From Bombyx mori (Eukaryota; Arthropoda; Insecta; Lepidoptera; Bombycidae): 64,000 nt of DNA. A model generated the notes under the pieces. The model saw only the letters and a list, made by a program, of their open reading frames with translations. It was not told the DNA's origin and made no database searches. The translations under genes were made by a program, and so were the position numbers. Shown here piece after piece: positions 10,786-22,532 of the stretch (its first letter is position 1; each line of letters begins with the position of its first letter). The stretch covers positions 4,347,501-4,411,500 of the forward strand of contig NC_085127.1 in the NCBI RefSeq assembly GCF_030269925.1, read 5' to 3'.

Positions 10786-11733
10786 ATGTGCAGCGGTGCC
10801 GAGGGAGGCTCTTGGCCGCTCGGTAAAGACGCTCCGACAGTTACGGCTGCCGCAATCGACCACTATCGTCTTCAGCTTTACAATTACGCCGTCGCCGAGC
10901 GGCTACGACTATATCCACCGACGGTAGCACCATGCTATGGACCCTACGGACCGCGACTCGCGCTGTCCATGTCGCTGCTGCAGCAGCGCGCCCTGCAACC
11001 CGAAGAACCGAAGCCCCAACACAGCTACATAGGACTCATCGCGATGGCCATCCTCAGTTCACCAGAAAGGAAACTAGTTCTATCCGACATTTATCAACAT
11101 ATTTTGGACAATTATCCGTACTTCCGAACCCGCGGTCCCGGCTGGCGCAACTCAATACGACATAATCTATCATTGAACGACTGCTTCGTGAAGGCAGGCA
11201 GGTCAGCCAACGGGAAAGGGCACTATTGGGCCATACATCCTGCAAACGTTGAAGATTTCCGAAAGGGCGATTTTCGAAGACGCAAAGCCCAGAGAAAGGT
11301 GAGAAAACACATGGGACTAGCGGTGGACGACGATGGCGAAGACTCGCCTTCCCCGCCGCCGCAATCGCCTCCCCCGACAGCGTTACCACTTCCGTTCTGG
11401 AATGCGGCCCGACTTGCCGGCGGAGGGCAGCCGCGCAAACGACAATTCGACGTCGCCTCGCTGCTGGCGCCCGACGAAACTCCCGAGAAAAGGCAGCGGC
11501 GAGATAGCAGTTGTGACGAAGAACCCGAGGAAGATATAGATGTGGTAGCCAGCGACCAAGAGGAACGCGGTGTAGATGAAGAAACCAGAGGACCGTTGAC
11601 AACGGCTACACAGTATCCTCTGCTGGGCGGATGGTGGCCGGCATTGGAACCCGCACTACTCCAGCAGCTAAGGCGGCACGCCACGCCTGCGCCTCCAAGC
11701 CCTCCCGACCAACATCGCCCGCCGGATATTTAA
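10786..11733 (+). CDS. FoxQ2: Forkhead transcription factor, FoxQ2 type
   Basis: A sequence-specific DNA-binding regulator expected in the nucleus. The 315-residue protein has a forkhead (winged-helix) domain at about residues 76-178: HSYIGLIAMAILSSPERKLV, the recognition-helix segment WRNSIRHNLSLNDCF (120-134), and wing sequence GRSANGKGHYWAIHP followed by a basic RRRKAQRKVRKHMGL end. The LSDIYQHILDNYPYF and GRSANGKGHYWAIHP forms are characteristic of FoxQ2 rather than FoxA, D or L. FDVASLL at 221-227 is an EH1-like motif, known in Fox and other repressors to bind Groucho. Proline-rich and acidic stretches surround it. The ATG is fixed by an in-frame stop at 10750-10752. No intron interrupts the frame; a spliced 5' leader cannot be excluded. 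In insects and other animals FoxQ2 patterns anterior/head tissue (family knowledge). Drosophila fd102C would be the counterpart (inference). Confidence 0.9.
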   Translation: MCSGAEGGSWPLGKDAPTVTAAAIDHYRLQLYNYAVAERLRLYPPTVAPCYGPYGPRLALSMSLLQQRALQPEEPKPQHSYIGLIAMAILSSPERKLVLSDIYQHILDNYPYFRTRGPGWRNSIRHNLSLNDCFVKAGRSANGKGHYWAIHPANVEDFRKGDFRRRKAQRKVRKHMGLAVDDDGEDSPSPPPQSPPPTALPLPFWNAARLAGGGQPRKRQFDVASLLAPDETPEKRQRRDSSCDEEPEEDIDVVASDQEERGVDEETRGPLTTATQYPLLGGWWPALEPALLQQLRRHATPAPPSPPDQHRPPDI

Positions 11734-12242
11734 ACTTTGCCAAATATAACTAACCGATTGTATAAATTGTGAATATTCAATATGAACTGTAATTATAATA
11801 CCGGAGTGAAATTTACGTTTAGTGAAATTACTCTATAGATTAATTCTAAGCTATTCCCGATCGTGCTCTTTCTGTGTTGTTATACCGTAATTATGTTGCT
11901 GACTTCCAATTTTCAATTCTTTCTTGAAGCTGTATATAACAACCTGTATTTAGGAACGTTCTTTTCTTTTTTCTTTTTCTAAAAATTCTACATTTTTTGT
12001 GAATTTTACTGTGTACCTTACGTTGGATATTGCTATTCCGAAGTGATCTTTCATATGAAGTCATGTTTAACTTAAATCGTTCATGTAAAGTCTGAAAACG
12101 ACCAAGCTATGTATGTAGATAGGGTGTACGTGTCTATTTGTACATATATATCGGCACGCGATAATCGTGTCCACGCTATGTTGTTAATAATTATGTAAAC
12201 ATAACGTTGTTTATTTACTAGAATACGTATTGATTTAATTGA

Positions 12243-12283
12243 AATAAACAAAAGTATGAATTAGTATTATTGAAACAAATAAA
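12243..12283 (+). terminator. Candidate FoxQ2 polyadenylation signals
   Basis: AATAAA occurs at 12243-12248 and 12278-12283, about 510-550 bases after the stop codon. Which is used is unknown. Confidence 0.45.
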
Positions 12284-12299
12284 TAGAAATTTAAAATAA

Positions 12300-13980
12300 C
12301 GAAGACAAACATGTTTTATTTCAATGTTATTATTATTTGATTAAACTGTAGGTCGTTGATGTGTATAATGGAGTTTACTTTAAAAAAAAAAAGTATGAAA
12401 ATAAACATAGAGCTTCATCAATCACTTTTACTATATCGTAGAAGTAGATTTAAATGTCTATGGTTTCTTATAAGAGTCATCTTCCAAGGAATACAGAAGC
12501 AGCTCCTTAGAGATCTTTGAATTACGATACAAATGTTGCGCAGCACATAAGCTCACATATAATTTCTTGTAGTTTATTTATTTAAATGGTGCCGTAGGCT
12601 ATGTTTATTGAAAAATAAATAGTTAATTCTAATTACGCTTTAATAATCTACAAAAATATCGTGCTATATATTATTATTATTATTCATACTCTATTGTGTA
12701 CAGAAATATAAAAAGATATATTACAAACATAAACAGAACATTAAGATTATACATACCTAAGTTAAATTAAGTCATTCCCAAGTTTTGAGTGAGCCTATTT
12801 AATCATTAAATACCATTAAATCCAACGTCTTAAGTAGCAAAGCTATACGTGTATGGTATTATTATAAAATGATTAGATACCTACTTCTTATTTTCTTCTT
12901 CTTAACTTCTTTTACACACTATTCATATTTTTCAGACTAATATACACCTAGTCTTTCTCGTAATTTCGTGAGAGAAGAACAATTTAATGAGTCATTTTTG
13001 TATTATAGTTAGATATTTATATTACTTTATAGTTATATTTTATTTCTATAGATAGGCACATGCTCAATTTTAAATTTTAACCTAAATTCCAATATATTCC
13101 AAGTGAGAAATGATTAAACTTAAATATTTTTTTTACAAAATTGTCTCAACAATTTCGGGCAGTTGCTTTTCATACCGACGCTTAGAATTAGAATTAGGTA
13201 CGAAAATAAGTGAAGAAACTCATGTTATGAACGAGGGTAGGTAGCGGAAATGTTTCAAGGTGCTGATAGCTTTTCTTCTCTAGCTCTGAGCTACTTGTAA
13301 ATCTTTTTGCATTAGATTTTAAATTAAAGTGTTATAGTTTTTGTTGAATAATTCTGTTCGCTTGATTCATTCACCTCGGATTACCACCGACACAGAATAC
13401 ATAATATTAGGTATTACAATCAGTAGGGATGTACAATTTAATATTTATTTTAGAAAACAATTTTTTTTGCGAGTAATCAGAGATTATTAGGTATCGCAAT
13501 TAATAGAGATATAGGTACAATTTAGTATTTATTTTAGAAAACATTTTTTTTGCGAGTTGTAATGAGATTATTCCTCAAAGAAAACATCTCTAAGTTTTAC
13601 TTAGCGGTCGGTAAACTTAAATAATATTATTGTAGTATTTTTATAACAAGTCATGTTTATAATGCTTATAGCAGCTGTTGTTAATTTGAAATACCACGGC
13701 AAAGTCGAATTGGACAGAAGAAATGTACATACTCTAAAAAAGAAAAGGTAAGCACGAATTAGATAAATTTGTTAACATAAAAAATAGTACAAAGAAATAT
13801 TTCTAGTAGAAAGAAATAGTGATAGGCACATTTGTTTGTCTGGATGGTTAATATATATATTTGTATATATTTAAATGTATAAAAGTATGTATAACAGTCT
13901 ATGGCCCCGTAGTACAGGAAATCCTAAATAGAGGCCAGACTAATGCGTGTGACTTGTCTTCGATTATTATTGTTATTATT
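12300..13980. other. AT-rich intergenic DNA downstream of FoxQ2
   Basis: No gene seen. A direct tandem duplication of about 80 bp (units about 13402-13480 and 13481-13563, sharing TATTTATTTTAGAAAACA and TTTTTTTGCGAG) is the only notable structure. Confidence 0.5.
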
Positions 13981-14092
13981 ATTTTTATTTGCCCTTGCAG
14001 GCAGACGAGCATACGGCCCATCTGATGGTGAGTGGTTACCGTCGCCCATGGACTTCAGCAAAGCCAGAGGCAGAGCCAAGCCGCTGCCTACA
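13981..14092 (-). mobile_element. CR1-like LINE 3' tail
   Basis: Short 5'-truncated copy: A/T tail, then GGCAGACGAGCATACGGCCC to GCCAAGCCGCTGCCTAC. It is the same sequence as the end of the element at 1-436. Confidence 0.8.
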
Positions 14093-14172
14093 AATCTTTA
14101 ATTACAAAGATAAATGTCGCGTATTAAGCGAAATATCGCTTAAACCTAAATAGCCTTTCACCCCTCGATATG
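14092..14172. mobile_element. One end of the MITE seen at 5879-6502
   Basis: Contains ATTACAAAGATAAATGTCGC and the terminal CTTTCACCCCTCGATATG. Only the right half is present, abutting the LINE tail. Confidence 0.6.
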
Positions 14173-14818
14173 TAAACTACTCGTAATTCAAAATTGTGAT
14201 GTTTAAAATAAATATACATGTAGGTACTAGCGAAAACTCAGTATACATTGCTTCTATTCGGCGGATCTTTGGTTTGTCTTTTACCGATCGCAAATTTCAC
14301 GGAATCACTCGCCGGACCGATCTGAATATTTTCTGAAAATTTCATAGAAAACCATCGACTTTTATAAATTTAGGTATTATCTAAAAAAGTAATTTCTCTT
14401 ATAGTTTGTCGTAATTATTGAGCCTCAATAGCGAAATACGCAACATTCCACTCTTTCTTGGAAATACTACTGATACAATGAAACAGTTTTTTGTCTCGCT
14501 CTTACGTACAGTGAGAGAGCGACTTAGATTCACTAAAATACAGGCTTAGTGTTACTAGGAATTTTAATGAGTCATGTTATACCTAAGTATATTAATATTT
14601 CGGACACGGGTCGTGAGAATTTGCTATAAACAAAAGACAAAACTTTAACCAATTCATAAATGACTTGGTCAGTACAATATGTACCAATTTAGGAGGATTA
14701 TAGTAATTATTTTAAAATATTAGCGTGTAAATTAAGATTTCTACGTAATGTTTAGTAAAAACGTGTACATACTTAATGCGATAACAATTGAATTTTTAGG
14801 ATTTCTTGTTACTTACGT

Positions 14819-15156
14819 TTTTTTTATTTTTATTTGCTTTTTTATTGCTTAGACGGGTGGACGAGCTCGCAGCCCACCTGGTGTTAAGTGGTTACTGGAG
14901 CCCATAGACATCTACAAGGTAAATGCGCCACCCACCTTGAGATATAAGTTCTAAGGTCTCAGTATAGTTACAACGGCTACCCCACCCTTCGAACCGAAAC
15001 GCATTACTGCTTCACGGCGGAAATAGACGGGGTGGTGGTACCTACCCGTGCGGACTCCCAAGAGGTCCTACCACCAGTGATTACGCAAATTATAATTTTG
15101 CGGGTTTAATTTTTATTACACGATGTTATTCCTTCACCGTGGAAGTCAATCGTGAA
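14819..15156 (-). mobile_element. Bm1 SINE with 14-bp target duplication
   Basis: 5'-truncated Bm1 flanked by perfect CTTGTTACTTACGT repeats at 14805-14818 and 15157-15170. Confidence 0.9.
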
Positions 15157-15170
15157 CTTGTTACTTACGT

Positions 15171-18100
15171 TATTAATAAAATAACATTTTAGTTAAAGTA
15201 GGTATCAACTACCTACATGGATTATTTAAAAATTAAGTCCAGATGCTGCGTCACTTTTAATCCACATATTCATTTTCAATACATACTATAAGTACCTAAT
15301 ACATTCAATGCAATATTTCTCCCAGAGTTAGATGGACAAACTTTTTTCCTTTGTTTTATTTACATTACATTATTAAACCATAAATCGCGTCACAAAAAAG
15401 TCGCATTTATTATGTAAGTAGCTATAAGCTTTTAAGTACTTTTTCGCTTACACCAGCCCTCTATCAGAAGAACGAACAGCATAGCCCATGACCTCCACAC
15501 TGACAATTTATTTGCAAAAATCTGTCCATATAAAGGAAAATATTTTGAGGCATATAAAGTCTTTATTGTCTTGTGAACGAACTTAGAATTCGACACGGTT
15601 GGTAAACGATTTGTGTCCCTAATAGCATTAAAGTGTGTCTCAGATAGCATTGAAGAACTATGCTCCTATGGCGAGTGCGGCGATAATAAAATGGAAACGA
15701 TATGGGCATTTAATTTCTCAGAGCGCAAGGTTTTTATTTGACGGTATCTGACCGCGATTTTCAATGTTATCGTATATTAATGGTCACGATCACCGATAGA
15801 TTATGGGTTGGAAGGTGGGTGCCGACAAATATGTCTATGGATCTTTGAGTATGTTTCATTGTACACGACAATGTTATCAAAAATAAAAACAAAAACTTTC
15901 GTTTATTTTTTATACACCATACTTTATGGTGATTAGATGGAACTAACTTCAACACAGAGTGGATTAGATGGAGACATCATGGATGGAAAAACAAATGCAA
16001 AACATTCAACACGAAAACACAACGGGACGTCAGAATTCTTAGAGCGATCTCTCCCATTGGGTAGACAATAATTGTCGGAGCAAAGATATCAATTGCGATC
16101 TTCTCATCATACGAAAAACTTTTACCAGTAAATTTTTCTGACTGCCTCTTTTACTCATTCTTATTCAGTGAAATAAAAAATCGCGGTACGAACCCGTGGA
16201 ATAAAAATATTTGTGCTCTGTTTGAAAGGCATTAAAAAGGCTTGTCAATTCATTTGTGTTTGCATGCCAGTGCTTAGAGCCTAATCCTAAGACGTATCAT
16301 TTAGTTTGATATCCAGTTTACTCTCCAGATATTTAAGTTCCGCAAAATTAATTAACCGGTCTTTCTTGTTACGTGGTTCTGTAGTTATTAAGTTCCAATT
16401 TCAACTAAAGAATTGAGAGTGAATATGGTCTGCCACCTTTGTTGAATCATCGCATCAACATGCGGTCCCCGGCGTTGTTCAAAAACCATCCTAACATGCT
16501 TTAGAAACATCGTAAAAATAACGGACCCAAATATTTACCGTCTTCGCATTATAATTTCGCAAACCAGTAAGGTGCAAGAACGCAATTTTTTATCATGTTA
16601 TCAGCATAACAAAAGTCTTACAAACTCGAACGCATTCATGGGAAGGGACGAATGCGTCAACTTCCTGGCGCTTATCTGCGGGCTCGATATTGTTCTCTTT
16701 AGTCCGAGATTAAATGCAGACATTATCTACGTGAAACAATCTCACATTGTTCGAAAACTGTGGCTTTTGACGACAACACAAATATGTATAAGTTGACTTT
16801 ACCATTTGCTAGTTTTTATTCTAAATCGTTGAGAAGCAAAAACTTAATAATTAGCTCTCAAGACATGATAAATTGGTACGCGTGCGTTTTATATGATAAT
16901 TCGTATTGATTATGCATATCTGATTCTAATTTAATCAAAGAGCCACTGCACGACAATATTGATGGTCCAATTGAAAGGAATCTAAAACATATAAATATAA
17001 AGGCGATCGAAAAGGAAAAAGCTTTTCAAACTTCGCCTGAAATAGTCCATTAGGCAGCCATTGAGGTGTGAAATCCGAGAGTGACCGGGACCCGTCGATA
17101 AAACGCGTCCACTCCCCGAGAATTGCCTCCGTCGAATCTAAACGTTGCCAATTCCACAGAGTTCCGACAAAGGCTGACTTTTAGCCTCGACAATAAGCGA
17201 ATGAGGCAAATTACCGCTTTTCGACACTTGAAAGTGTCCGACGAACCGAGTGGGGCATTGTTGGTGAACGGTTTGCGTAGTGAAACAAAACGATAACAAT
17301 AAACAGTAAAAGGAAAGTGTAGTAGTGTTTTGCGTGCGACAAAGGGCGCCCCAGTAATAGGTGTTAATGTGTAAGGACTGAGTGAGCATCGTGAATGAAG
17401 GCCGCCCGCCGCGACCCCAGTTCTCCGGCGCTATTTTATAACAAATCATCGTTGCGATGATTGACAACATTGTGTTTTTTTGTGCGCTGCTTAATGAACT
17501 CTGATTTGCACTTCTGTTAGTTAACTCGAGTGTATTTTTAAGCAGTTTGCACGATATTTTTTATTTTTTTATTTCTCCGACTATCAATAAAATTATTCGA
17601 CAAATATAATGCGATAATAATATACTTCGTCTGTATAATGTATTACTGTAGGTTTACGTTCGTCTGCTGCCGCCAAGAGAAAACGTTTTATTCCCAATTA
17701 ACATTGCAAATAATCCAACTGCTATTCCGTCTAAATCGACAACAGATAAAAGTTTTATATTGACCATATAATAATCATTCAAAAGAGGGCAATACAGAAA
17801 GAAAAAAGCGTTGAGCAATTTTAAATATGTAGGTACTAGTGTCGCCCCGCGGTCGAAATTCGACCATAATTATAAATTTAAATAATAAGTATGAACATTA
17901 TTATGGTTGTATTGTCAAAAACTTTACTTCTATAATCACAGATTTCGCCAAGGCTACACTATAGATAGATAATATTAAAGATAAACAATATTAATATACA
18001 TATTATCCTTAATTGATCACAGATTTTAAACAATAACAAAAGTTTGACAATCAACAAAAGAGTATATATGCGTGTGTGTGTCAAACACATGGTAGTGTGT

Positions 18101-18770
18101 GTAATATTTTTTATTTATTGATTTAATGTTTTTTTTTAATGCATAATTAAAAAAATGCTTCTCTATATTCGCTATAAGTGTGGGAAATTTCATACTCCCC
18201 CGTCCGCGCAGTTTTCGTAAAAAGGGGTACACAAAGTTTTTACTTCACGTATGTATTAACATATAGATGCCACCAACAATTTATCTAAGTAGGCGGTTCC
18301 TTTAAAACAAGCAGCTGGTGTGTACACAACGTAACCGGCTGAAGGGAAGCGAGTCAAGTTAGTGATGTAACGAGATGGTCTCTCGAAGTAGGGCGCCACA
18401 GAGTACAAACACCAGCAAAACAAACAGCCCTCGAGATCCTCAAGTGGACCGCCCGCTGATTCGCAAGGGTTCACGGAAACGAGGTATCCTGTACTGTCAC
18501 AGCTGAAATTTATTTACACTATTGTATATATCGCACACACGGTGCAATAATATCACTTATGCAAATTATGTAATTTTTCAGGAGAAATGTTGGAAAATTC
18601 AACATCTTATTATGTATAGTTCTGCTAGAGTAAATAAATAAAAACGCTATTATTTAAATTACAACTTTAAATTTTGATCAGTAAAAGCAAACATCTCACT
18701 GATATGACTATTAAAAATGTATTTTCTCATACTCAGTTCAGTTCAGTTTTAACAAAAATTGCATAAGTGA
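15171..18770. other. Gene-poor interval with a GC-normal block at 17040-17515
   Basis: No coding gene is supported. Most is AT-rich. 17040-17515 is balanced in composition, non-repetitive within the window, and has only short domain-free frames; it may be regulatory DNA or a noncoding exon. 18180-18480 is a smaller block of similar character. Confidence 0.4.
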
Positions 18771-18882
18771 CTTTTTTTATTGCCTTTGTAGGCTGACGAG
18801 CGTACGGCCCACCTGATGGTAAGTGGTTACCGTCGCCCATGGACTTCAGCAATGCCAGGAGCAGAGCCAAGCCGCCGCCTAC
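18771..18882 (-). mobile_element. CR1-like LINE 3' tail
   Basis: Same tail as 13981-14092, about 110 bp, beginning with TTTTTTTATTGCCTTTGTAG. Confidence 0.8.
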
Positions 18883-19065
18883 TGCCTGCTGCTTATAACA
18901 GCGTATGTGCGATATTACAGTTTTCTTTTGAACCAATATTTAGACTGAATTAAGCGTTAACCTCTCTCAATTTAAAACAAGTAAAGTGATTGTATAAACG
19001 TAATGAAAACCAAAAGAGCTTTAAGAAATTGGATTATGTTTAATTGAAAATAATTGTATTCAAGC

Positions 19066-19395
19066 ATCGTAGTGGCCTAAAAGATAAGACGCCCGTTTCA
19101 TTCATATTGACCGATGCGACTGTGCCGGTGTTCGAATCCCGCAGGCCGGTACTATTTTTTTTAAAGAAACACATACCTACGTAAGACATGTTCACGAATG
19201 ACTTCCACGATGGAGGAATAGCGTCGTGTAATAAAAATCAAATACGCCAAATTTATAATTTGCTTCTATGGTGGTAGGGCGTCTTCTCAGCCCACACGAA
19301 TTAGTACCAATACCCTTCCTATTTCTACCACGAAGAAGCTTCCGTGGGGCAGCTGCTGTACTATCTAATATACTTAGAACTCAATTCTTAAGGTG
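19066..19395 (+). mobile_element. Old Bm1 SINE with tRNA-like head
   Basis: Diverged copy starting with AGTGGCCTAAAAGATAAGAC and a B-box-like GGTGTTCGAATCCCGCAGGC, then a worn body to about 19395. Confidence 0.75.
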
Positions 19396-20228
19396 TTATT
19401 TAGCATCAGGATATAATATAAGCATAGGTGTAATATAAGATATAATATAAACATCAGCATAGGATATAGACTAAGGTCCCACACCTGAGTTTATATCCAT
19501 AGGCCCGCGGTCTGCCGCAACATCTGCTAACCGTCAAGTCCCACATACCCCGCGCAACCTCTAGTTGCGAATACCTGGTAGGAAGTTCAGCCCTCTGCCC
19601 GAAAAGAGACATGAGCTTGTTCAACCTTCTAAGCAAGTTTTTTTTTTAATCCTAAAAAGTTTTCACTTTACCTTTATAAGTCTGTATCTGATTGCTATAT
19701 GTATTTTGCCTTTATAAGTCTATATCGAACTATTACGATTTCCATACGAAATAATTGCGTGACCGAGTGAAATACGTCACGCGCTTTCCGATCCACCGGT
19801 TCTTTTACAAAAACACCGGTGCAGTCTATGCTACAATTCGATTAGCGTTTAGAACGAAAAATTGAGGCCCAGCTGAGGAAAACAAAAATCATTAAAAATA
19901 ATAATAATAATATTAAGCCTTTTATTCCATGCAATACTTTTTGTTACATATATGTATATTAAATATAAAGAAGAAAAGAGGAAAAGAAAAAAAAGGCACT
20001 GATGTTATTACACGTATTTCACTTAATTTCCTTCCCCTCTCTCTCTCCCTTCCTCTTCCTTTTAAAAATATAAATCTAGTTATCTATAATGTTATTAAAA
20101 AAAAGTTTAAATTGTGAACAAAAATCATTAAACACTTATAATGCGTCGTTTCTTCATCTACATCGATTATGTAGGTACTTTTTGTATCTTATACAGATTA
20201 GGAAATCGGTCGTTTGAGTTTAAAATTA
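19396..20228. other. AT-rich interval, no gene seen
   Basis: Short TATAATATAAGA-type repeats at 19407-19470. 19470-19640 is GC-richer and could be a worn LINE fragment on the minus strand, without a recognisable domain. Confidence 0.35.
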
Positions 20229-20364
20229 ACTATACTTGAGACCTTAGAACTTATATCTCAAGGTGGGTGGCGCATTTACGTTGTAGATGTTTATGGGCTC
20301 CAGTAACCACTCAACACCAGATGGGCTGTGAGCTCGTCCACCCAGCTAAGCAATAAAAAAAATC
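20229..20364 (+). mobile_element. Bm1 SINE, 3' third only
   Basis: From AACTATACTTGAGACC to AAGCAATAAAAAAAA. Confidence 0.85.
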
Positions 20365-20471
20365 GAATATAACAAACCAACATTGCCAAAACAGCGCCAA
20401 ATAATAATGAAAAAGACAATATTTAAATTGGATGCTAATGATTTGTTATCATTTAATGTTTTCATCTAAAG

Positions 20472-20972
20472 CAGCGGTAGGGGGAACTTTTTTAATTATT
20501 ACCCGAAAATATTTTTGTGTAAGTTGATGTTACCCCATGGCGAAGAACAAAATAAAGCGAAATCGTTTCTTTTTAGCATCTTTAATATGATAATTTTGAA
20601 AAGAAAACATTAACTAAAAAATTAATTTAATCATCATTTATTCAATTTATCAATGTAATTCCTAGTAATGTAGTACATAACGTTAATAATAGTAATATAT
20701 GTAATATACAGTCGAGGAAAAGAAATCGCCCCCACAGAAAATATAAGTAAATGATAATTTCATATGATATTTTTCTTGTATTATTAGACAAAAAAACTAG
20801 TTTAAATTTTATAAATAGCCCCCATAAGAAAACTTTCTTAATTTAAATGTTTTTTTCCGGGAAGTTTCACTTCAAGATATACTTTTTAAATACTCACAAA
20901 AGTTTCATTTTTACCCCCCAAAATTTCATTTTACCCCATTTGAGGTAATTTACCCCGGTTCCTCGACCGCTG
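20472..20972. mobile_element. hAT-like MITE, ~500 bp
   Basis: The ends CAGCGGTAGGGGGAA and (reverse complement) CAGCGGTCGAGGAA form a terminal inverted repeat of hAT style. Inside are ACCCC-rich and poly-T blocks. A shorter relative in opposite orientation is at 52362-52608. No clear 8-bp target duplication survives and there is no transposase ORF. Confidence 0.6.
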
Positions 20973-21620
20973 AACTATACTCAGATTCGTTGAGATCAAA
21001 ACCGAAATTTAAATTAATCAATAAATGGGAGAGCAATGTTAATGTGTATTCTCTTTAAAACGTAGTCTGACCGATTCAAAAATCTGTTGAAAAAAAAAGT
21101 TAGCGAATAACGAATGAAATGCAATGATGTGTGCTGCATTGGGAGTCGGTCGCGCGGTAACATTTAATTGTGGCCGGGACGCGACAAGCCACCCTGCTGA
21201 CATCCCTTAGCGGAAATACTACTGTGCTACTAAATGTTTAGGGATTCGTGGAGCATTTATAGGGAAGAGTTTGTGTACATTATTGCGATTTGCGATAAAT
21301 TATTTTGAAATGTTTTAGAGGTTATATGTAATTGTAGGACTGGTAAGAACGGAACGTATGAAAATAGTGTGGAACGGAGCGTTAAGATGTGAGTGAGAGA
21401 AAACGGAAAGAAAGGGAGAAGAGAATGACAGAGAAAAGGAAGATGGCGAAGACGGTTGAAAAATGAACAAGACGTAATAAAATTGTTAATTATTATTACA
21501 ACAGAAGATTTTGGAACAGTGGAAGTTTTATTTTTTGCGCTGCGATCCCTATTCTACATAATTATTATTCACTGGTCACGTATTACAATAATCATAAGAT
21601 TCTATTTTGTCTCTCTACCC
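20973..21620. other. Intergenic, no gene seen
   Basis: Mixed composition with a purine-rich stretch at 21380-21470 (GAGAGAAAACGGAAAG-like). Nothing recognisable. Confidence 0.35.
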
Positions 21621-21622
21621 TT

Positions 21623-21784
21623 TACTGATGGTCTAGAGACTATATCAGCGTCACCGGGCTAGTAGGTGAGCTCACGGGGTTCAAACCTGACGACGTTGCT
21701 AACACGAACCCTAGCAAAAGTCGTGCTTCGCAGTATCTACCACCAGATCGGAAACGCGACCCACTGAGAAGATCCGATGTCGAT
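21623..21784 (-). mobile_element. Jockey-like LINE 3' UTR fragment
   Basis: Contains GTAGGTGAGCTCACGGGGTT, AACACGAACCCTAGC and CCACTGAGAAGATCCG, as at 62640-62790. Confidence 0.75.
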
Positions 21785-22129
21785 TGATAAAACCAAAAAC
21801 CAGTCTGTATATTGTAATAATTATGCTAAGTCATTTACCGTCATAAAATGCATCCTATATATTAATTGAAGTTATAAACGATCCTTGTGCAAAATTTTCA
21901 CCCAAATTTGCGGGTGATTGAGTAAAAAACACGAATCTTTCACATTTACAATATGCGAAGATTAAAAAGATAAAAAAATGCGAAGAGAATTCTAGAAAAT
22001 TGTTTCGAAAACTGTCCGATAGAAGACTCAGTTGAGATCTAATTCTGCTCTGAATAGTGAAACAGCCATATTACAATACTCTTGGGACTGCTACGTCATG
22101 TCTCAAGGTGGGCAGCATACTTATTGAGA

Positions 22130-22338
22130 TATCTTTTTTTTATCGCATAGATGGGGGACGAGCTCATAGACATGTATTACATAAATGCCGTCACCCACCT
22201 TGAGATATGAGTTCTAAAGTACCTATACAACGGCTACACCACCCTTCCAGCCGAAACGCATTACTGCTTCACGGCTGAAATAGGCAGGGCGGTGGTACCT
22301 ACCCGTGCGGACTCACAAGACGTCCTACCACCAGTATC
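22130..22338 (-). mobile_element. Bm1 SINE with internal deletion
   Basis: T-rich end, ATAGATGGGGGACGAGCTCA, then the body to CCTACCACCAGTAT. The CCCACCTGGTG block is missing. Confidence 0.8.
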
Positions 22339-22532
22339 TATGAACTTTATCCTTTAAAATACTGTGACCTCAAAAATTCACTCGAGCCATATCTAGTCGT
22401 AGTTGTATTGAATAAACTATTATATATAATAACTATACTACATGACAATAAAAAAACTCAGCGGCACTGAAAGTACGTCCCACTACAAACACAAGATATA
22501 AAAAGTAGTGTATTGTAGTGGAGAGTAGATAT

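Noticed and set aside
11054..11684. Long open frames on the minus strand inside FoxQ2 (182 and 153 codons)
   Set aside because: They are shadows of the GC-rich forkhead coding sequence, with no domain of their own and heavy in Arg, Ser or Pro.
17138..17470. 110-codon minus-strand frame
   Set aside because: No domain, and composition like noncoding DNA.
19110..19150. tRNA-like sequence with a B-box
   Set aside because: It is the tRNA-derived head of a Bm1 SINE (also at 2045 and 22540); no cloverleaf or anticodon arm can be drawn for a working tRNA.
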